DNA of 64,000 nucleotides, taken from contig NC_070604.1 of assembly GCF_027172205.1 (NCBI RefSeq), positions 71,007,023 to 71,071,022 of the forward strand. The letters are read 5' to 3'. The notes under the pieces are model-generated. The model did not search any database. It worked only from the letters and a program-made list of their open reading frames with translations, and was not told the origin of the DNA. Origin of the DNA: Podarcis raffonei. Lineage: Eukaryota > Chordata > Lepidosauria > Squamata > Lacertidae. The position numbers and the translations under genes were made by a program. Each line of letters opens with the position of its first letter. The first letter of the stretch is position 1. Positions 14,401-24,665 of this stretch are shown here, in pieces.

Positions 14401-17400
14401 CATGTTTTGTCTTCCATCCAGATAGAAATCATTATAGAAATTGTATCTAGGGAACAGGCATCTATTTGCAGAGGCTTAAGAAGGTGGTGGTGTTGCTACT
14501 GAATTACCTTGGAATGATGCACTAAGGCTTGTAAGCAGAAGAGTTCCACAGCCTTTGAAGGAACAGTACTGAGACTTTCACAATAAGGAAGCCCATTTCC
14601 ACCAAAACACCATAAGCCCCCCTGGAATAAAATATATATATATATTCAGGAATGTATTTCAATTAATTTCAAAAAAGAGAAGTCAACGTTAAAAGCTTTC
14701 CTTACAACTAGGTTTGTAAAATTTGCATTTAAGGATTAGGCCATCTTGGTAACTTGACAGGGCAAATGGAAGAGAGGTCCAACTTCCAGCCTCCATAAGA
14801 TGTACTGGCTAATGCTTCCTGTTTATGGTAGCTAGGACTAGTTAGCAAGATAGCAAAACAGGCAGGCCAGCAGCACTGCAGAGCCTTTCTGCTATTAAGA
14901 TTACCTCCCAAACTATTAAACTATTGAACATGGAAATGAATTTTTGATAATTTTTTCTTTAAAAAATAATCACCAGCCTTTATGTTATCCTGACTTTGTT
15001 TCTCAAGACAAAAAATACATTTCCTTAAGAATGTTACTGTGTGTGTCAGGAGTCACCCAACAAGGATTCAAGGATTTTCCATTCCTAGAACACATATTAA
15101 GAGCTGGAAATAATAGTGAGAAGGAAAAAGGCAAGCTAGCACAGAATGGTACATAAAATTTGGGAACTTACTGGCAGAGAGTGGTTTTTTAATGGTTTCA
15201 CACATTAACTGGAAGACAGATTAGGTAAACACAGACATCAGGATAAAATTGTTTGGTCAAGCCTCTTCCACCTTCACTGGTAACTCATCATGCATTGTTC
15301 CATTTTTGTCAAAATATTTAGAGTTAGGAACACACCTTTCGTGCAGCGATGGTCTGGCTGCTTTCTCTTAAAGCCAATGATGTAAAATATTGTACACATG
15401 GGTCAAGATCTGTCTGAGGTAAAGCTGCCAACAATAGCAGAAGTTCATCTTCTGAATAACAAGCCTGTAATGTAAACCAAAAACACCTGTTAACATCTCC
15501 CACAACAGCAGGCACCAGGAAATTATGTAAAAACACTGAACTGTGTGAAATAACCAGTTCACATCAGAAAAATGTAGTGCCTAACTGCTATTGAAGTTAC
15601 TGCCCTAGATGCCATGGGTCTTAAGAGTTCTTGGAAACTGCTCCCATAAGTTTCATCTTGCCCTCCATAATATGCACAGCAAGGGCCACCTAACAATAAC
15701 AGCAATTTGAACTGACTTCCAGATGTGGTACAAGGATGAGGATTTCTCTAGATGTTTTGTTTCTGCTCACTGCTACCTCTAGCCAAGGCTAGTTTAGGGG
15801 GACATGTCCCAGCCTGCCTGGAAGAGCAGTCTGTCATGTAGCTCAGTTGTGCCCTAAGTTTTGCAAAGTATAACTGTTTCCAGGACAGTTTGCAGACCCC
15901 AGTCTGAGCATCCAATAGTTGCCACTCCTCACCTTCTGCATTCATTCCAATTAATCTTTTATGTCACTGTGTTTTGTCCTTTGATCTTTCCTTTTCCTGC
16001 TATGGGCTAGATTCAACTGACTGCTCCTACTAACTGAGGCCTGCACAATTGAGTTTCCCCTTCCCCCTGCACGCCTCTCAAGCTCCCCAAATTGGCTTGG
16101 GAGGGCAGAACCCCCAGAACAGCACACCAGAGGACCAGAGGGGAGATTGTTCCATCATGCAAGCAGCAATGTTTGCGCTGATGGAGCAACCTCCTTTGTC
16201 ATTGAATTCCTCCCTGTTTGCCTACAGACTTCAGTTCAGTCCTAGGTCACTGCCTCTACACTCCCAAGGATGGCATGGCTTGACATATCCCTGATCTCAT
16301 CTCCACTTCTCTCTCTGTTCATTCCAGGCTGCACCATGACTCTGCCCCTTAAATCTAAGCCCTGATCTTGAAGTCACCATCAGCCATAGGGACTGGATAA
16401 TGAAAGATACCTTCGTTAACTTAGGAAATGTCGAACCAACTCTTAAGATTTCAAATTGTTGTTAATCCACATAGATGAAAATGTAAATCAGTTATTATGT
16501 TAGACCAGCTATATGGGTTGACTCCTAGACACTAGATTTCAAAATACTTCTATGAAAAATGGTGAAGTCTGGACTTCATAATACGTACATCTTTTTGTTT
16601 TGGTAAAAGGTGGGGTAGCAGGAAAAACCGCAGATCAACATCTTTACTTCGAGCTAAACCAATAGTAGTTCTCTGATCACTTGCTTGGGCAGCTGTCCTA
16701 TACTGATAATCTGTATTAGAACAAATAGAGTTAGGACTTAAACAAACTTGAAATATTTCCCTTTGTTTATAAAGTTTTGTAAAGTCCATGCAAGTAAGCA
16801 AGCAATACAAATTTGCAATTAATAAACGCAGGTGAGGACATATGGTAATTCACAATGTATGGAGGAACAGAAAAGGGAGAGACTTTCCATCCTTCTGTTT
16901 GGAAAGGACTGTTTGCACTAAGGTGTCAAACACATATAAGATTAAAATATATATCAATTTTTCAGGTTGAGGAGGGGGTGGGAATAGCTGCAGCACTGAT
17001 ATGAAACCCTAGTGCCCACATTTAGTTTTTTTAAACTTAGCTTGTCAATTTATAAATTTATACACCAGGCACTCACATGAACATTGATATAATCCTTAAA
17101 GCATTGGACTTCAATGGGTAGGTTGTAGAGCCGAGTCAAAAACTGGATATTCAGTGCTAGCTTTTTTCTAAGCAGATGGCAGACAACTAAAAATGTTCCT
17201 CTTCTTTTATATTTTTAAAAATGAAAATACAAATCACAGTTATTTAGTGTATTTATATTTTACCTTTTCCTCCAAGGAACTCAAGGTGGTATATATCGTT
17301 CCCCCCACCCCATATTTAATCCCCAAACCAATGCTGCAAGTTGGTTAGGCTGAGAGGCAGTGACTGACCCAAGGTCACCTAGTGAGCTTCATAACCAAGT

Positions 17401-20400
17401 AGGGATTTGAGCCCCAGTCCCTCAGGTCATAGTCCAACACTCTAACCACCTTGCCATACTTTTAAGAGATTTTTTCAGATCAGCTCCATTTGCAACAACT
17501 ATGAACAACCTCAAGGTTGTTCATATTGTTGCACAACCATATTTGTTTGTTTAAGATTTCAAGAGCAAGATAAAGATTGATAAAATAAACAGCAGACAGA
17601 AGGATAAAGGATGATAGGTCTGGTAAATAATTCAGAAGTTGATCCCATGTTGAAGGCTAAGATTAAACAGGATGCCAAATATGAAAATGCTGCAGTGATT
17701 CTCCAATATATAGGAAATCTATCCAATGTACACCCACTAGTGTGAGCATAACCCAAGTTAAATATTTACAAAATACGTAGCGTTAAATACATACAAAAAA
17801 AACTATTTTAAAAAACAAAATGCTGAGATGCTGTCCTGCACAAATCTCCTTCACAGGAGAACTTTATCTTAGATTGTATTCCTATCACCTAGCCTGAGGG
17901 GTCTTTCCATAGTAATAACTGTGAGTCAAGGGCCACAAGTTAAAACACTAGCTTTCATAACAGAATACCTTACCATGCCAGTAGCAATTGGAGGCTAATT
18001 CCTGCACAGCTTGTAATCGGACCATTTTATCTTCTGACTGGCTTCTTTTCACAAGGAGCCACAAGGCACACTCATGCTCATCTGCGTCAAAAGTACTGAA
18101 GCGTTCTTTACTCAAAAAATAAAATAAGAACCAAATGACTGCAGTTGTTCATTAAACTTTGCATTATCAGCAGAAAATGAAGATAACTTCTTCCAGAAGC
18201 GACATTTTAAAGCATATTATTCAACAGATGGAATCATTATTTCTACAACAGTATAATTATTATACATTTATTTAAACTCTGCCTTGCCCTCTCTGACAGG
18301 GACTCAAGGCAGTTTACCAATAAAAATAAAAACAGTGCACAGAAATGAGCTGAAGGTGCAGCAGGACAGAAGAAATGGTTATGTATGCTGTATACTGATA
18401 AAACCATTATTGTGTAATTAATTATGCTCTGCATATAAGCTGTACTTAAAAGTGTTCTAAGTGCAATATTCTGTACAACAATCCTGTTCAGCAAGTCAGT
18501 ATTATCATCTGCATCAGGCTGTGATATAGTGGCTTGTGTTAAATCACCTAGTGAGTTGATGCCAGAGCTGCGACTGAAACTGGGAACTTTCTGGTTCACA
18601 GCTTTGCCATTATGTAGCTCTAAACCTGTTACCTTAAATATGGTTAATCAGAGGCAGGCAGACCTAGCTGAGCTAGGGCAGAACTGAAAACACTCAATGA
18701 GCAGTCTACAGAACAGGAAAGGAAGGAACTGGGTTTGGAGTGAATGAGGTAGGCAGAGCTAACAGGCAAGGCAGTAAGGAGGCTGGGCTTTATGCCTTCG
18801 CCATCATGATCATATTGTGAACTACACAGGGCATTTCAATGGACACTGTCAGAGGCAAAGAGCAAAGCTAAATAGCTAAACCTAGGAATAACACTCTTAA
18901 GATATAGCAGATTTGTTCAAACCTACCATCAAATGGTCTTCGGAAAATTCTAGCATTTGTTTCTAGTATTTTCCTTGCTGCTCTGTGAAGTTCTTTTCTC
19001 ACTTGGTAAGTAATCCCTATTAAAAAACAACAAAAGTGCAGATTTAGGGTCATACAATACATAAAGGCTGCTGTCATATTAAGCACATTTCTTACAGAGA
19101 TAATGTCCTATTACAAACTCTCCCTCCCACACACATATTTCTTTGGGCTCCAATTATGACAAAACCTGCCAACCAGGGAAAACTGTACAATGGCACCAGG
19201 TGTATAGTGCTGCAGGCCAAGCAATGGCTGGTTCCCAGGTATAACTGAGGATTAATGGGGCTTGGCTGCTTGCCCTGGCTTCTAGGAATGAATGTTCGTA
19301 ACATCAGCAGCACTCTTAAGAGCTCTGCACATAGACTAAGAAAACTTCCAGTCAGAAGATGCATTTCTTCAACCTAGGCAAAATCCTGGTGCTTGTGAAG
19401 TAAATTTTGCTACTAATCTCAGCACTGCAGTACTCTTTATTAAACATAGAATTCATGTTATTTCCCCCCTCTTTGTTCTCTACATTATTTCTTGAATAAC
19501 ATAAAAGCCCAATGGTCTCTTACCTTGATATTCACTGGGATCTAAAGAAACTGTTTGTAAATAAATGTAGGACTTCAGTTTTTCTTGCTGTACCACTTGG
19601 GTATCAAAAGAGAACAACTTCCTTAAAGCCAGAACTTCATATATAGCAAAGATGCAACCACTTTAAAAAGAAAGATATCATTTAAGTATTAATACAAAAA
19701 TTCAAAAATGACTTTTCTTAAGATGCAAATTGGAAGCATGTGTATGTACGGTTCTCTGAATTTTAAACATGATGGGCTGGTTCAGGCATACCGATCTGGT
19801 CCAATAAACCATGGTTTATCAGCCCAGGAAGAAGCTGTTGCCCATTCACTCCCTCCTCACCTCTCCCTGTTGTGCCCAGCTTTAGCAAAGTTAATTTGGT
19901 TTCTTAAACGAGTGTCCCTGTGACATTCAAATCCAGTAACTCAGATCATGGTTAGGAAAGACCTAACCATGCAGATGTGCAGCAGGCAGATTCATCTTGT
20001 GACATCCTATCAGTTCTTTTAGAGCAGTCTGGGAACTTTAAATGGATCATCTACAACACAAATTTCGAAATATAGAAGACAAGATATCTGTTGTCAGCAA
20101 TGAGGCCTGGAGCAGTACAGAAGAGGGCAAACTACCACCAAACCCACCACTTCCCCCTGCTTATTCCCAAGCCCGAGCAATCTTTGATTGAAGCTGTAAC
20201 ATAAGTTCCTTTGGCAATAGGATCCACAGTATTCAGCTGCCAAACAGGGAAGCAAAGGAACAGTCACAAGGTTGAAGTACTTTGCACATGCCACTCAACT
20301 GCACAGTGAGTATTCAATGCTTTTCACTGGAGTAAGCAACACACAGCTGACCTACTCCTAAAATGAGCTTTAAAAGCGCAAGTTTGTTTAATTTTTTTAA

Positions 20401-21182
20401 TGTCCATTTTGAACCTAGGAAGGTAAAAATTGCTAATGGCTAAGAAACAAAGTGAAAAGCCAACAGGAAGTCTAAATCAATTGTTTTTGGCACTTTTAAG
20501 ATTAGAAGGTACAATTTCCAAACAATGAATTAAATGCAATATTTGACAATAATTTATCTCTTTAAAAAACTACATCTCCAGCATTGTATATTTGCTCATA
20601 TTTTACTTCTGAAGTGGCCTTCAGTGCTAAGTTGCCCAAGCCTATTTCACACATATTTTTAGATGAGGCTGGGATTCATAGTGTTCCTCACATGTTGGGG
20701 AACATCTGATGTGCCACAAGTAAGCATCTGCTCACACAGTGCGGTTCCTCTCCTCTCCCCTCACAGCCCCCCGTCTACCCAAACAATTTGCTCTGGAGGG
20801 TTAAGGACTGGAGGGGAAGAAGAAAAACTGGAGGTCCTGTGACGCAACCATACTTCCATACCACAAGTGTGTGAACATCATGCAAACAGATGAAAAATTA
20901 ATACAAAAGTTCATTGACATTACAGTGGTACCTCGAGTTACAAATGCTTCAGGTTACAAATGCTTCAGGTTACAAACTCTGCTAACCTTGGAAGAGCTAC
21001 CTCGAGTTGAGAACTTTGCCCCAGAATGAGAACGGAAATCGTGTGCCGGCGGCACAGCGGCAGCAAGAGGCCCCATTAGCGAAAGCACGTCTCTAGTTAA
21101 GAACAGTTTCAGGTTAAGAACGGACCTCCGGAACAAATTAAGTTCATAATTAGAGGTACCACTGTATTTTCCGGAGATACAG

Positions 21183-21220
<38 letters not shown>

Positions 21221-23006
21221 CTACATTCCTTTTTAATTCAATGTTAACTGTTTGGATGTTTGCATATTCAAACTTACCCTAGAATAAGTGAGCCAGTTAA
21301 TTTTGCAATTTTCCCTTAAAAATAAAATAAAAATAAAAGTGTGTCACTGTATATGCAAAAAAGCACGTTTTAAAATATTGAATTATTCATCACATCATAA
21401 ACAGTAATCAGATGGATCCAACCTTACAGTGCAATCCTAACCAGGTCTACTCAGAAATAAGTCCTACTGAATTCACTTGGAGTAACTCCCAGGTAAGTGG
21501 AGTTAAGTACGGCTAATTTAGGCTGCAGTCTTAGGCCCCAAGTCAATGTGAAAAGTTACGAACCAAGAGCAACTAACTTTCTCTGGCTCCAACCTAATGT
21601 AGATATAAGAACAGTGTTAAAGCTGCAGCTCTCATGATTATGTTTTACAATTTGCCTTAGATTGTGTCCTGTTATGATTCTGTATGTAACCATATTTTGC
21701 TTCTTCATGTTTAATAAATAAAACAAAAAGTTAAAATATAAAGCTGCAATCTTACGCATTTATCTGAAGGGCAAGTCACAATGAGGTTTGTACAAATCCT
21801 ACAATCTTTGGCACCTTTGCTTGGCAATAAAGCTCAAAGAACTCAATGAGACTTACTTCTACATAAACATGCATTGGATCAGGATGGTAAAGTCATTTTT
21901 GTTTCCATTAACAGAAGCAACTTCATTGCTTTTTATACAGACATGCTCCTTCTACCATCATTCTGATAAGTTTAAAATTACTAATCACGATTAAAGGGAT
22001 GCACCACCAGAAGCTACTTTCACTTAAACAGCATCAGTCGGTACTTGGAGGATTAAGTTGTATTAAGGTGCTTAACTTTTACTGATGACTCTAATCAGCA
22101 TTGTTCACCTTTTCCCCAGATGGCTATGGTTCAGCAGTATCTCAGAGACATGCAAGCTTATCCATCACTAGCATTAGGTTTCTGCATTAGAAAAGAATAT
22201 TTAAGCTGCTCTGTATTTTAAAAATACTTTTAAATTCAGCAAGTCACAAATTATGAATTAGGATTCACCAGCTGATTGAAGTTGACCTATAAAGAAGTCA
22301 CAAATCTGCTGGTAGGAGGCAGAACATGATGAAGACTATGATAAGAGAATCTCAGAATTGTAGAGTCGGAAGGGATCACGATGGTCATCTAGTCGAATTA
22401 TCAGATGTAGAACCAACAAACATGGCCTGATCAAAGGCAAGATTCCCATCCTCTACCACTGTAGCATACGCAATGGAAAATATCCAATGGCAAGTAGAAA
22501 TGACAATGAAATATTACTTGTACTCATTGATATTTCTAAGTTATTTAACAGGAACTAAAACTTATAAATGAAAAGTCAAAGCAGAAAAACTACAGTGTAA
22601 GTTAAAAGAAATAAAACCAGAAGCAGCAAAACCCTAATACAACAGAGCTAGAGGTACTAAAATATCTTCAGATTAAAATGAATGGAAAATAAAGAAGTTC
22701 TTCACAAGTGCCCCAAAATACTGTAACATAAAGGCTAGCCTCTTTCTTTGGAAAACCCCAACTGAAACAGAGCCGACTGTAGATAATGTATCATCTATTT
22801 GTTTTAAACAAGACCTTCCCGTAAAATGATGATCAGCCAATCTGGAAACAACTCATCAGTAAAAATAATGATTAATGTCTTTCCATTAACCTAGTAATCA
22901 TAGAATTGCACTTACGGATATCTTTCCATGATAGGTCAGTCTTCTGGGCTGAACCAAGAGTTCCTATCTTTCGACAACAAATCCCACAATAAGCAGCCAG
23001 TGACAT
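2351..23006 (-). CDS. SERAC1: SERAC1, complete coding region, 16 coding exons
   Basis: Serine-active-site-containing protein 1, an alpha/beta-hydrolase-like protein known from ER-mitochondria contact sites. It is needed for phosphatidylglycerol remodelling and cholesterol trafficking, and its loss causes MEGDEL syndrome in humans. I assembled 16 exons by translating the minus strand and matching remembered human protein. The coding exons sum to 1971 nt (656 residues plus stop; human 654) and all phases agree. A hydrophobic segment lies near residues 37-53. The N-terminal half is helical and armadillo-like. The lipase core follows, with HG near residues 399-400, the S-H-S-M-G nucleophile motif with Ser at about 500 (human Ser498), and a [10 protein letters not shown] block. 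The start ATG lies one base after an acceptor and matches the human N-terminus. The reading frame looks intact. One intron uses a GC donor (see exon 13). Introns are filled with repeats. Confidence 0.97.
3195..3427 (+). mobile_element. Tigger-like MITE, family A, copy 1
   Basis: 233 bp with inverted ends CAGTGGTACYT...RGGTACCACTG and a TA on each side. It contains the repeated phrase AGGTTAAGAAC and belongs to the 'GCTAAAGTGG' subgroup. It lies in the last SERAC1 intron. Confidence 0.85.
3988..4237 (+). mobile_element. Tigger-like MITE, family B, copy 1
   Basis: 250 bp, starting CAGCGATACCTCGGAAGT and ending AAGGTACGACTG, with TA on each side. The interior (GGAAGTCC, GACTTCCAAAATGTTCGG, a CTGCAGGAAGCTCCTGCAG hairpin) is distinct from family A. 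In the last SERAC1 intron. Confidence 0.82.
4573..4716 (-). CDS. SERAC1: SERAC1 coding exon 15
   Basis: Encodes residues 564-611, including [19 protein letters not shown] and LHVVPVESA. The acceptor is cctag|AT and the donor GCAG|GTGTGA. Confidence 0.96.
4856..5252. mobile_element. TA-flanked foldback DNA element (397 bp)
   Basis: Terminal inverted repeats of about 26 bp: CCATATTTTTCGCTCTATAA at the left and its near complement at the right, flanked by TA. The interior is largely palindromic. A near-perfect hairpin with arms of about 24 bp (CCCCGAGGAGGGAGAAGGGC and complement) lies near 5011-5068, and CTCAGCGCTCCCTTTAAA appears in direct orientation near 4952 and 5153. No transposase frame. 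Superfamily unassigned; the TA duplication suits Tc1/mariner relatives. In SERAC1 intron 14. Confidence 0.8.
5405..5535 (+). repeat. L2-type LINE 3' end
   Basis: Carries the L2-like tail: TTTTAATTTATTGTTAGCTG, CTTTGAGC, then a short A/T-rich tail ending AAATAAATACATT. Sequence divergence is high. Confidence 0.55.
5599..5781 (-). CDS. SERAC1: SERAC1 coding exon 14
   Basis: Encodes residues 503-563, beginning [11 protein letters not shown] and including [20 protein letters not shown], a highly conserved block. The acceptor is tgtcag|GT and the donor AAAG|GTATGC. The intron upstream is about 3 kb and holds two solo LTRs. Confidence 0.97.
6967..7342 (+). mobile_element. Solo LTR, retrovirus/LTR-retrotransposon fossil
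   Basis: 376 bp bounded by short inverted ends TGTTAGGATA...TATCCCAACA and by an exact 5-bp duplication ATGTC on both sides. A polyadenylation signal AATAAA lies at 7136-7141, as expected for an R region. No internal region or partner LTR is attached, so this is a solo remnant. Family not assigned; the 5-bp duplication fits Ty3-type elements or some endogenous retroviruses. In SERAC1 intron 13. Confidence 0.75.
7616..8029 (-). mobile_element. Solo LTR, retrovirus/LTR-retrotransposon fossil
   Basis: 414 bp starting TGTTGGG on the minus strand, with an exact 5-bp duplication GTAAC at 7611-7615 and 8030-8034. A minus-strand AATAAA lies near 7800. It shares short phrases with the LTR at 6967-7342 (ACTGTAAATA-GCT; GTGT-AATTCTGCT), so the two may be related families in opposite orientation. 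A solo remnant without coding parts. Confidence 0.65.
8780..8877 (-). CDS. SERAC1: SERAC1 coding exon 13 (catalytic serine, GC donor)
   Basis: Encodes residues 470-502, including [19 protein letters not shown]. Ser at about 500 is the predicted nucleophile in the lipase motif. The exon ends GGGG and is followed by GCAAGT, a GC donor that otherwise fits the consensus. No GT donor nearby preserves the phase into the next exon, which begins GTCTCC and continues GLLVKK. Confidence 0.95.
9833..10045 (+). repeat. Old tRNA-derived SINE
   Basis: Degraded copy of the squamate SINE whose head resembles GGGCACAGCTCAGTG (A-box region) and whose tail contains CAGTGGTATGACTGTGTATAAGGCAGCTTC. The B-box region is CAGGCTCAGACCC. 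Clearly diverged. Confidence 0.6.
10270..10370 (-). CDS. SERAC1: SERAC1 coding exon 12
   Basis: Encodes residues 437-469, including [18 protein letters not shown]. The segment after Cys-Pro is about two residues longer than I recall for human, which accounts for the total of 656 against 654. The donor is CAG|GTAAAA. Confidence 0.94.
10822..10963 (-). CDS. SERAC1: SERAC1 coding exon 11 (start of hydrolase core)
   Basis: Encodes residues 389-436, including [20 protein letters not shown], the first core strand and HG loop of the alpha/beta-hydrolase fold. The acceptor is accag|TG and the donor AAAG|GTACGG. Confidence 0.97.
11043..11190 (+). repeat. CORE/MIR-like tRNA SINE
   Basis: Head TGGTTAGAGTTTTGGACTAA, then a B box GGTTCAAATCTCC and a core with CTAACCTACCTCACAGAGCT. 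Same family as the copies at 17240, 45145 and 47838. Confidence 0.65.
11985..12080. repeat. Short foldback repeat, TGCAATCCTA family
   Basis: About 95-bp imperfect palindrome beginning GCTGCAATCCTAGATTCACT and ending GCATAGGATTGCA. The centre reads CTCAATGGGACTTG. Other copies lie near 21424, 28326, 32036 and 62983. Confidence 0.6.
12168..12516. mobile_element. hAT-like nonautonomous DNA transposon
   Basis: 349 bp between CAGTGTTGGACC at the left and GGTGGGCTGGCCCTG at the right, with partly matching inverted ends. Flanks GGTATGGG and GGTACAGG agree at 6 of 8 bases, as expected for an old 8-bp duplication. The open frames across it are accidental. Confidence 0.55.
12853..13003 (-). CDS. SERAC1: SERAC1 coding exon 10
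   Basis: Encodes residues 339-388, including [19 protein letters not shown]. The acceptor is cctag|GT and the donor ACCAA|GTAAG. Confidence 0.95.
13196..13283 (+). repeat. Dispersed repeat, copy 1
   Basis: Shares with 25512-25592 the phrases CACCTTAAAGACCAACTAAG and GTGCATGCACACTTCTTCAG. A widespread amniote repeat type that I cannot name with confidence. Confidence 0.55.
14181..14343 (-). CDS. SERAC1: SERAC1 coding exon 9
   Basis: Encodes residues 285-338, an armadillo-like stretch including [17 protein letters not shown]. The acceptor is tttcag|AT and the donor GCAG|GTAAT. The intron to exon 8 is only 164 bp. Confidence 0.95.
14508..14621 (-). CDS. SERAC1: SERAC1 coding exon 8
   Basis: Encodes residues 247-284, beginning [16 protein letters not shown]. 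It is phase 0 at both ends (114 nt). The acceptor is ttccag|GG and the donor AAG|GTAATT. Confidence 0.95.
15336..15464 (-). CDS. SERAC1: SERAC1 coding exon 7
   Basis: Encodes residues 204-246, including [18 protein letters not shown]. It is phase 0 at both ends (129 nt). The donor is AAAG|GTGTG. Confidence 0.95.
16589..16710 (-). CDS. SERAC1: SERAC1 coding exon 6
   Basis: Encodes residues 163-203, including [17 protein letters not shown]. The acceptor is tacag|AT. The donor GAT|GTACGT is imperfect, but a nearby alternative breaks the phase of the next exon. Confidence 0.93.
17240..17462 (-). repeat. CORE/MIR-like tRNA SINE
   Basis: Read on the minus strand: a head with GGTTAGAGTGTTGGACTATG, a B box GGCTCAAATCC, a core with AGGTGACCTTGGGTCAGTCA and an L2-like tail. 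Full-length but diverged, in SERAC1 intron 5. Confidence 0.7.
17974..18105 (-). CDS. SERAC1: SERAC1 coding exon 5
   Basis: Encodes residues 119-162, including [16 protein letters not shown]. The acceptor had to be placed at taaag|AA rather than the closer-to-consensus gag four bases upstream, because only this one keeps the frame. The donor is CATG|GTAAGG. Confidence 0.92.
18255..18610 (-). repeat. Old CORE-SINE/L2-like tail, probably interrupted
   Basis: The left end is a CORE-SINE tail (TCTGACAGGGACTCAAGGCAG). The right part (18535-18610) resembles the core and head (AAATCACCTAGTGAGTTGAT). The middle about 200 bp is not explained. Low certainty. Confidence 0.4.
18927..19016 (-). CDS. SERAC1: SERAC1 coding exon 4
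   Basis: Encodes residues 89-118, including [16 protein letters not shown], a basic helical stretch. The acceptor is aatag|GG and the donor GATG|GTAGGT. Confidence 0.95.
19524..19660 (-). CDS. SERAC1: SERAC1 coding exon 3
   Basis: Encodes residues about 43-88, including [13 protein letters not shown], which completes the membrane-like segment, and then [19 protein letters not shown]. The donor is CAAG|GTAAGA. Confidence 0.95.
20923..21164 (+). mobile_element. Tigger-like MITE, family A, copy 2
   Basis: 242 bp, CAGTGGTACCTCGAGTTACA...AGAGGTACCACTG, TA on both sides. Belongs to the 'ATTAGCGAAAG' subgroup with copy 3. It sits 113 bp beyond the end of the 37-bp exon, in SERAC1 intron 2. Confidence 0.88.
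21185..21217. repeat. (AC)n microsatellite
   Basis: 33 bp of uninterrupted AC dinucleotides, 20 bp from the end of Tigger copy 2 and 61 bp from the 37-bp SERAC1 exon. Confidence 0.95.
21278..21314 (-). CDS. SERAC1: SERAC1 coding exon 2 (37 bp)
   Basis: A very short exon encoding [11 protein letters not shown], the start of the single hydrophobic segment. The acceptor is ttttaag|GG and the donor CTAGG|GTAAG. It enters in phase 1 and leaves in phase 2, fitting both neighbours exactly. It is too short to appear as an open frame and was found by homology. Confidence 0.93.
21424..21532. repeat. Short foldback repeat, TGCAATCCTA family
   Basis: Contains GTGCAATCCTAACCAGGTCT, AGTCCTACTGAATTC and ACTCCCAGGTAAGTGGAGTT; the two halves are complementary in the family consensus. 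Confidence 0.6.
22348..22440 (-). repeat. CR1-type LINE/SINE 3' end
   Basis: The minus strand ends with TCTACAATTCTGAGATTCT after CTAGATGACCATCGTGATCC, the typical CR1 3' terminus. Confidence 0.75.
22916..23006 (-). CDS. SERAC1: SERAC1 coding exon 1 (start codon)
   Basis: Encodes residues 1-30 plus one base of codon 31, beginning [15 protein letters not shown]. The acceptor (ttttacag) leaves a single base before the ATG at 23006-23004, so the 5' UTR lies almost wholly in an upstream exon. The donor is C|GTAAG. Confidence 0.95.
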
Positions 23007-23109
23007 TCTGTAAAAGTATGAAATGGTGATAAAGTTGTAAACCAAGAAAATCTTTAATAAAAATACATTTTTTAAAAAAGAAATGGTGATAAAGCATGTC
23101 AATCTACAA

Positions 23110-23290
23110 AAAATGCTTTCTAACCGCACAATAGAAGGCTAGCAGCAAAAGTGCCTGTTTAGTGTCCCTTGAGATGGCATTCCACAGGTTTGGTGCAATA
23201 ACTGAGAAAACCCTATCTTTTCTACGTACTGTTGCACACCAGCCCAATCTCCGAGCAGTGCGAGATTCCAGGGGTTCCAGGCACTTGGTC
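23110..23290 (-). repeat. L2-type LINE 3' UTR fragment
   Basis: Contains the phrase GATGGCATTCCACAGGTTTG, which recurs in L2-type 3' regions at 32160-32570 and 43005-43345 of this window. It lies just upstream of SERAC1 coding exon 1. Confidence 0.45.
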
Positions 23291-23579
23291 AGGGTTTCCT
23301 TTTGGAGAGACTGTGGTGTCTTTATGATAGTGCATATGGTTTATTTACACATATACACAACCTGAGCATATCATGGAGGGGTTCACAGCATTAGCACCCC
23401 AAAAAGGTCTTGTTTCTCCCATAGCGGCAGCCTTGGATTCAAGCAGGAATCAAACATGGTGCTCTGACTCTCTCTGCAGCTTGCTGCTTTCCCTCTAGTT
23501 CAAATCACAGCCCCAAAACTCTAATTCAAATGCTGGTTTTCGTCCTCCTCATCTCTAAGTTGAGGGAGAGGCTCTACTA

Positions 23580-23821
23580 CAGTGGTACCTTGAGTTACAA
23601 ACGCCTCAGGTTACAAACGCTTCAGGTTACAAACTCCGCTAACCTAGAAGAGTTACCTCTAGTTGAGAACTTTGCCCTAGGATAAGAACGGAAATTGTGT
23701 GCCAGCGGCACAGCGACAGCAAGAGGCCCCATTAGCGAAAGAACGCCTCTAGTTAAGAACAGTTTCAGGTTAAGAACGGACCTCCGGGAACGAATTAATC
23801 TCGTAACTAGAGGTACCACTG
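23580..23821 (+). mobile_element. Tigger-like MITE, family A, copy 3
   Basis: 242 bp, CAGTGGTACCTTGAGTTACA...AGAGGTACCACTG, TA on both sides. Nearly the same length and internal sequence as copy 2. In the presumed first SERAC1 intron. Confidence 0.88.
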
Positions 23822-24665
23822 TATTTGGTCTCTCCCACAGAACCCCTTTTCCTTTGTTCTCTTAACGGCCCATCACCCAGACTATCACCTCAATGCAGGA
23901 AACTAGTCTGCTTTATATTCTAACACTTGCTTGGATCCAGTAGTTGGAATGCTCTTGCATGCAGCCTCCTTCCTCCCACCCAACCCTCAACTCATAAAAA
24001 AGCCTTCACTGCAAATCATAGTATTTAGGGAGGCACATGTGGGTGGGGATGGGCCTGCCTGTGCGTTTGCACGAGTGACTCAGTGAGAACGATGCAATCC
24101 GGAATGCACCACCCGCGACTGTTGCAAGGACGGCATACAGCTAAAGAGCACACTTGAAACTGATCGTGTGTCTATCTAAGCCAAATAAAGCACCCCTTAC
24201 AAAAATGGTCTAAACCGCCTAAATGCGACGCTTCAGTAAAGTGGCTTATGTTATAACCGCGTTAACTTGCTCCGCAGCGAAGGTTCCGGAGCAACACATC
24301 CAAGCCTGGCGGCTGTGGGGGCGATGACTAACTTCGAATTTATGAGTGACGACATTAAGGGAGGAGAAAGGTTTTAATTCGGAATGGAAGGGAAGCGTCT
24401 CTCCAAAGAGCCCTTCCATCCATGCATGCAGGCACGTTTCCGTCGGAATAAAACCCCTAAGGGCAAAAGAGGGCGAGGGGAGCTTTACTTCCAAAGGAGG
24501 GCGCACAGGGCTGAGGGCTTAGACGCCCCGCCAACACGACGAAAAGCATTCGCCACCACCCGAAGCAGCAGCGGCGGCAGGCAGGCGGGCCTGAGACCGG
24601 GGGAAAGCTGTGCTAAAGCCGCGTGTGACCTCCCACAGCGCTAAGTCCGCCCCCCGCAGCCTCAC

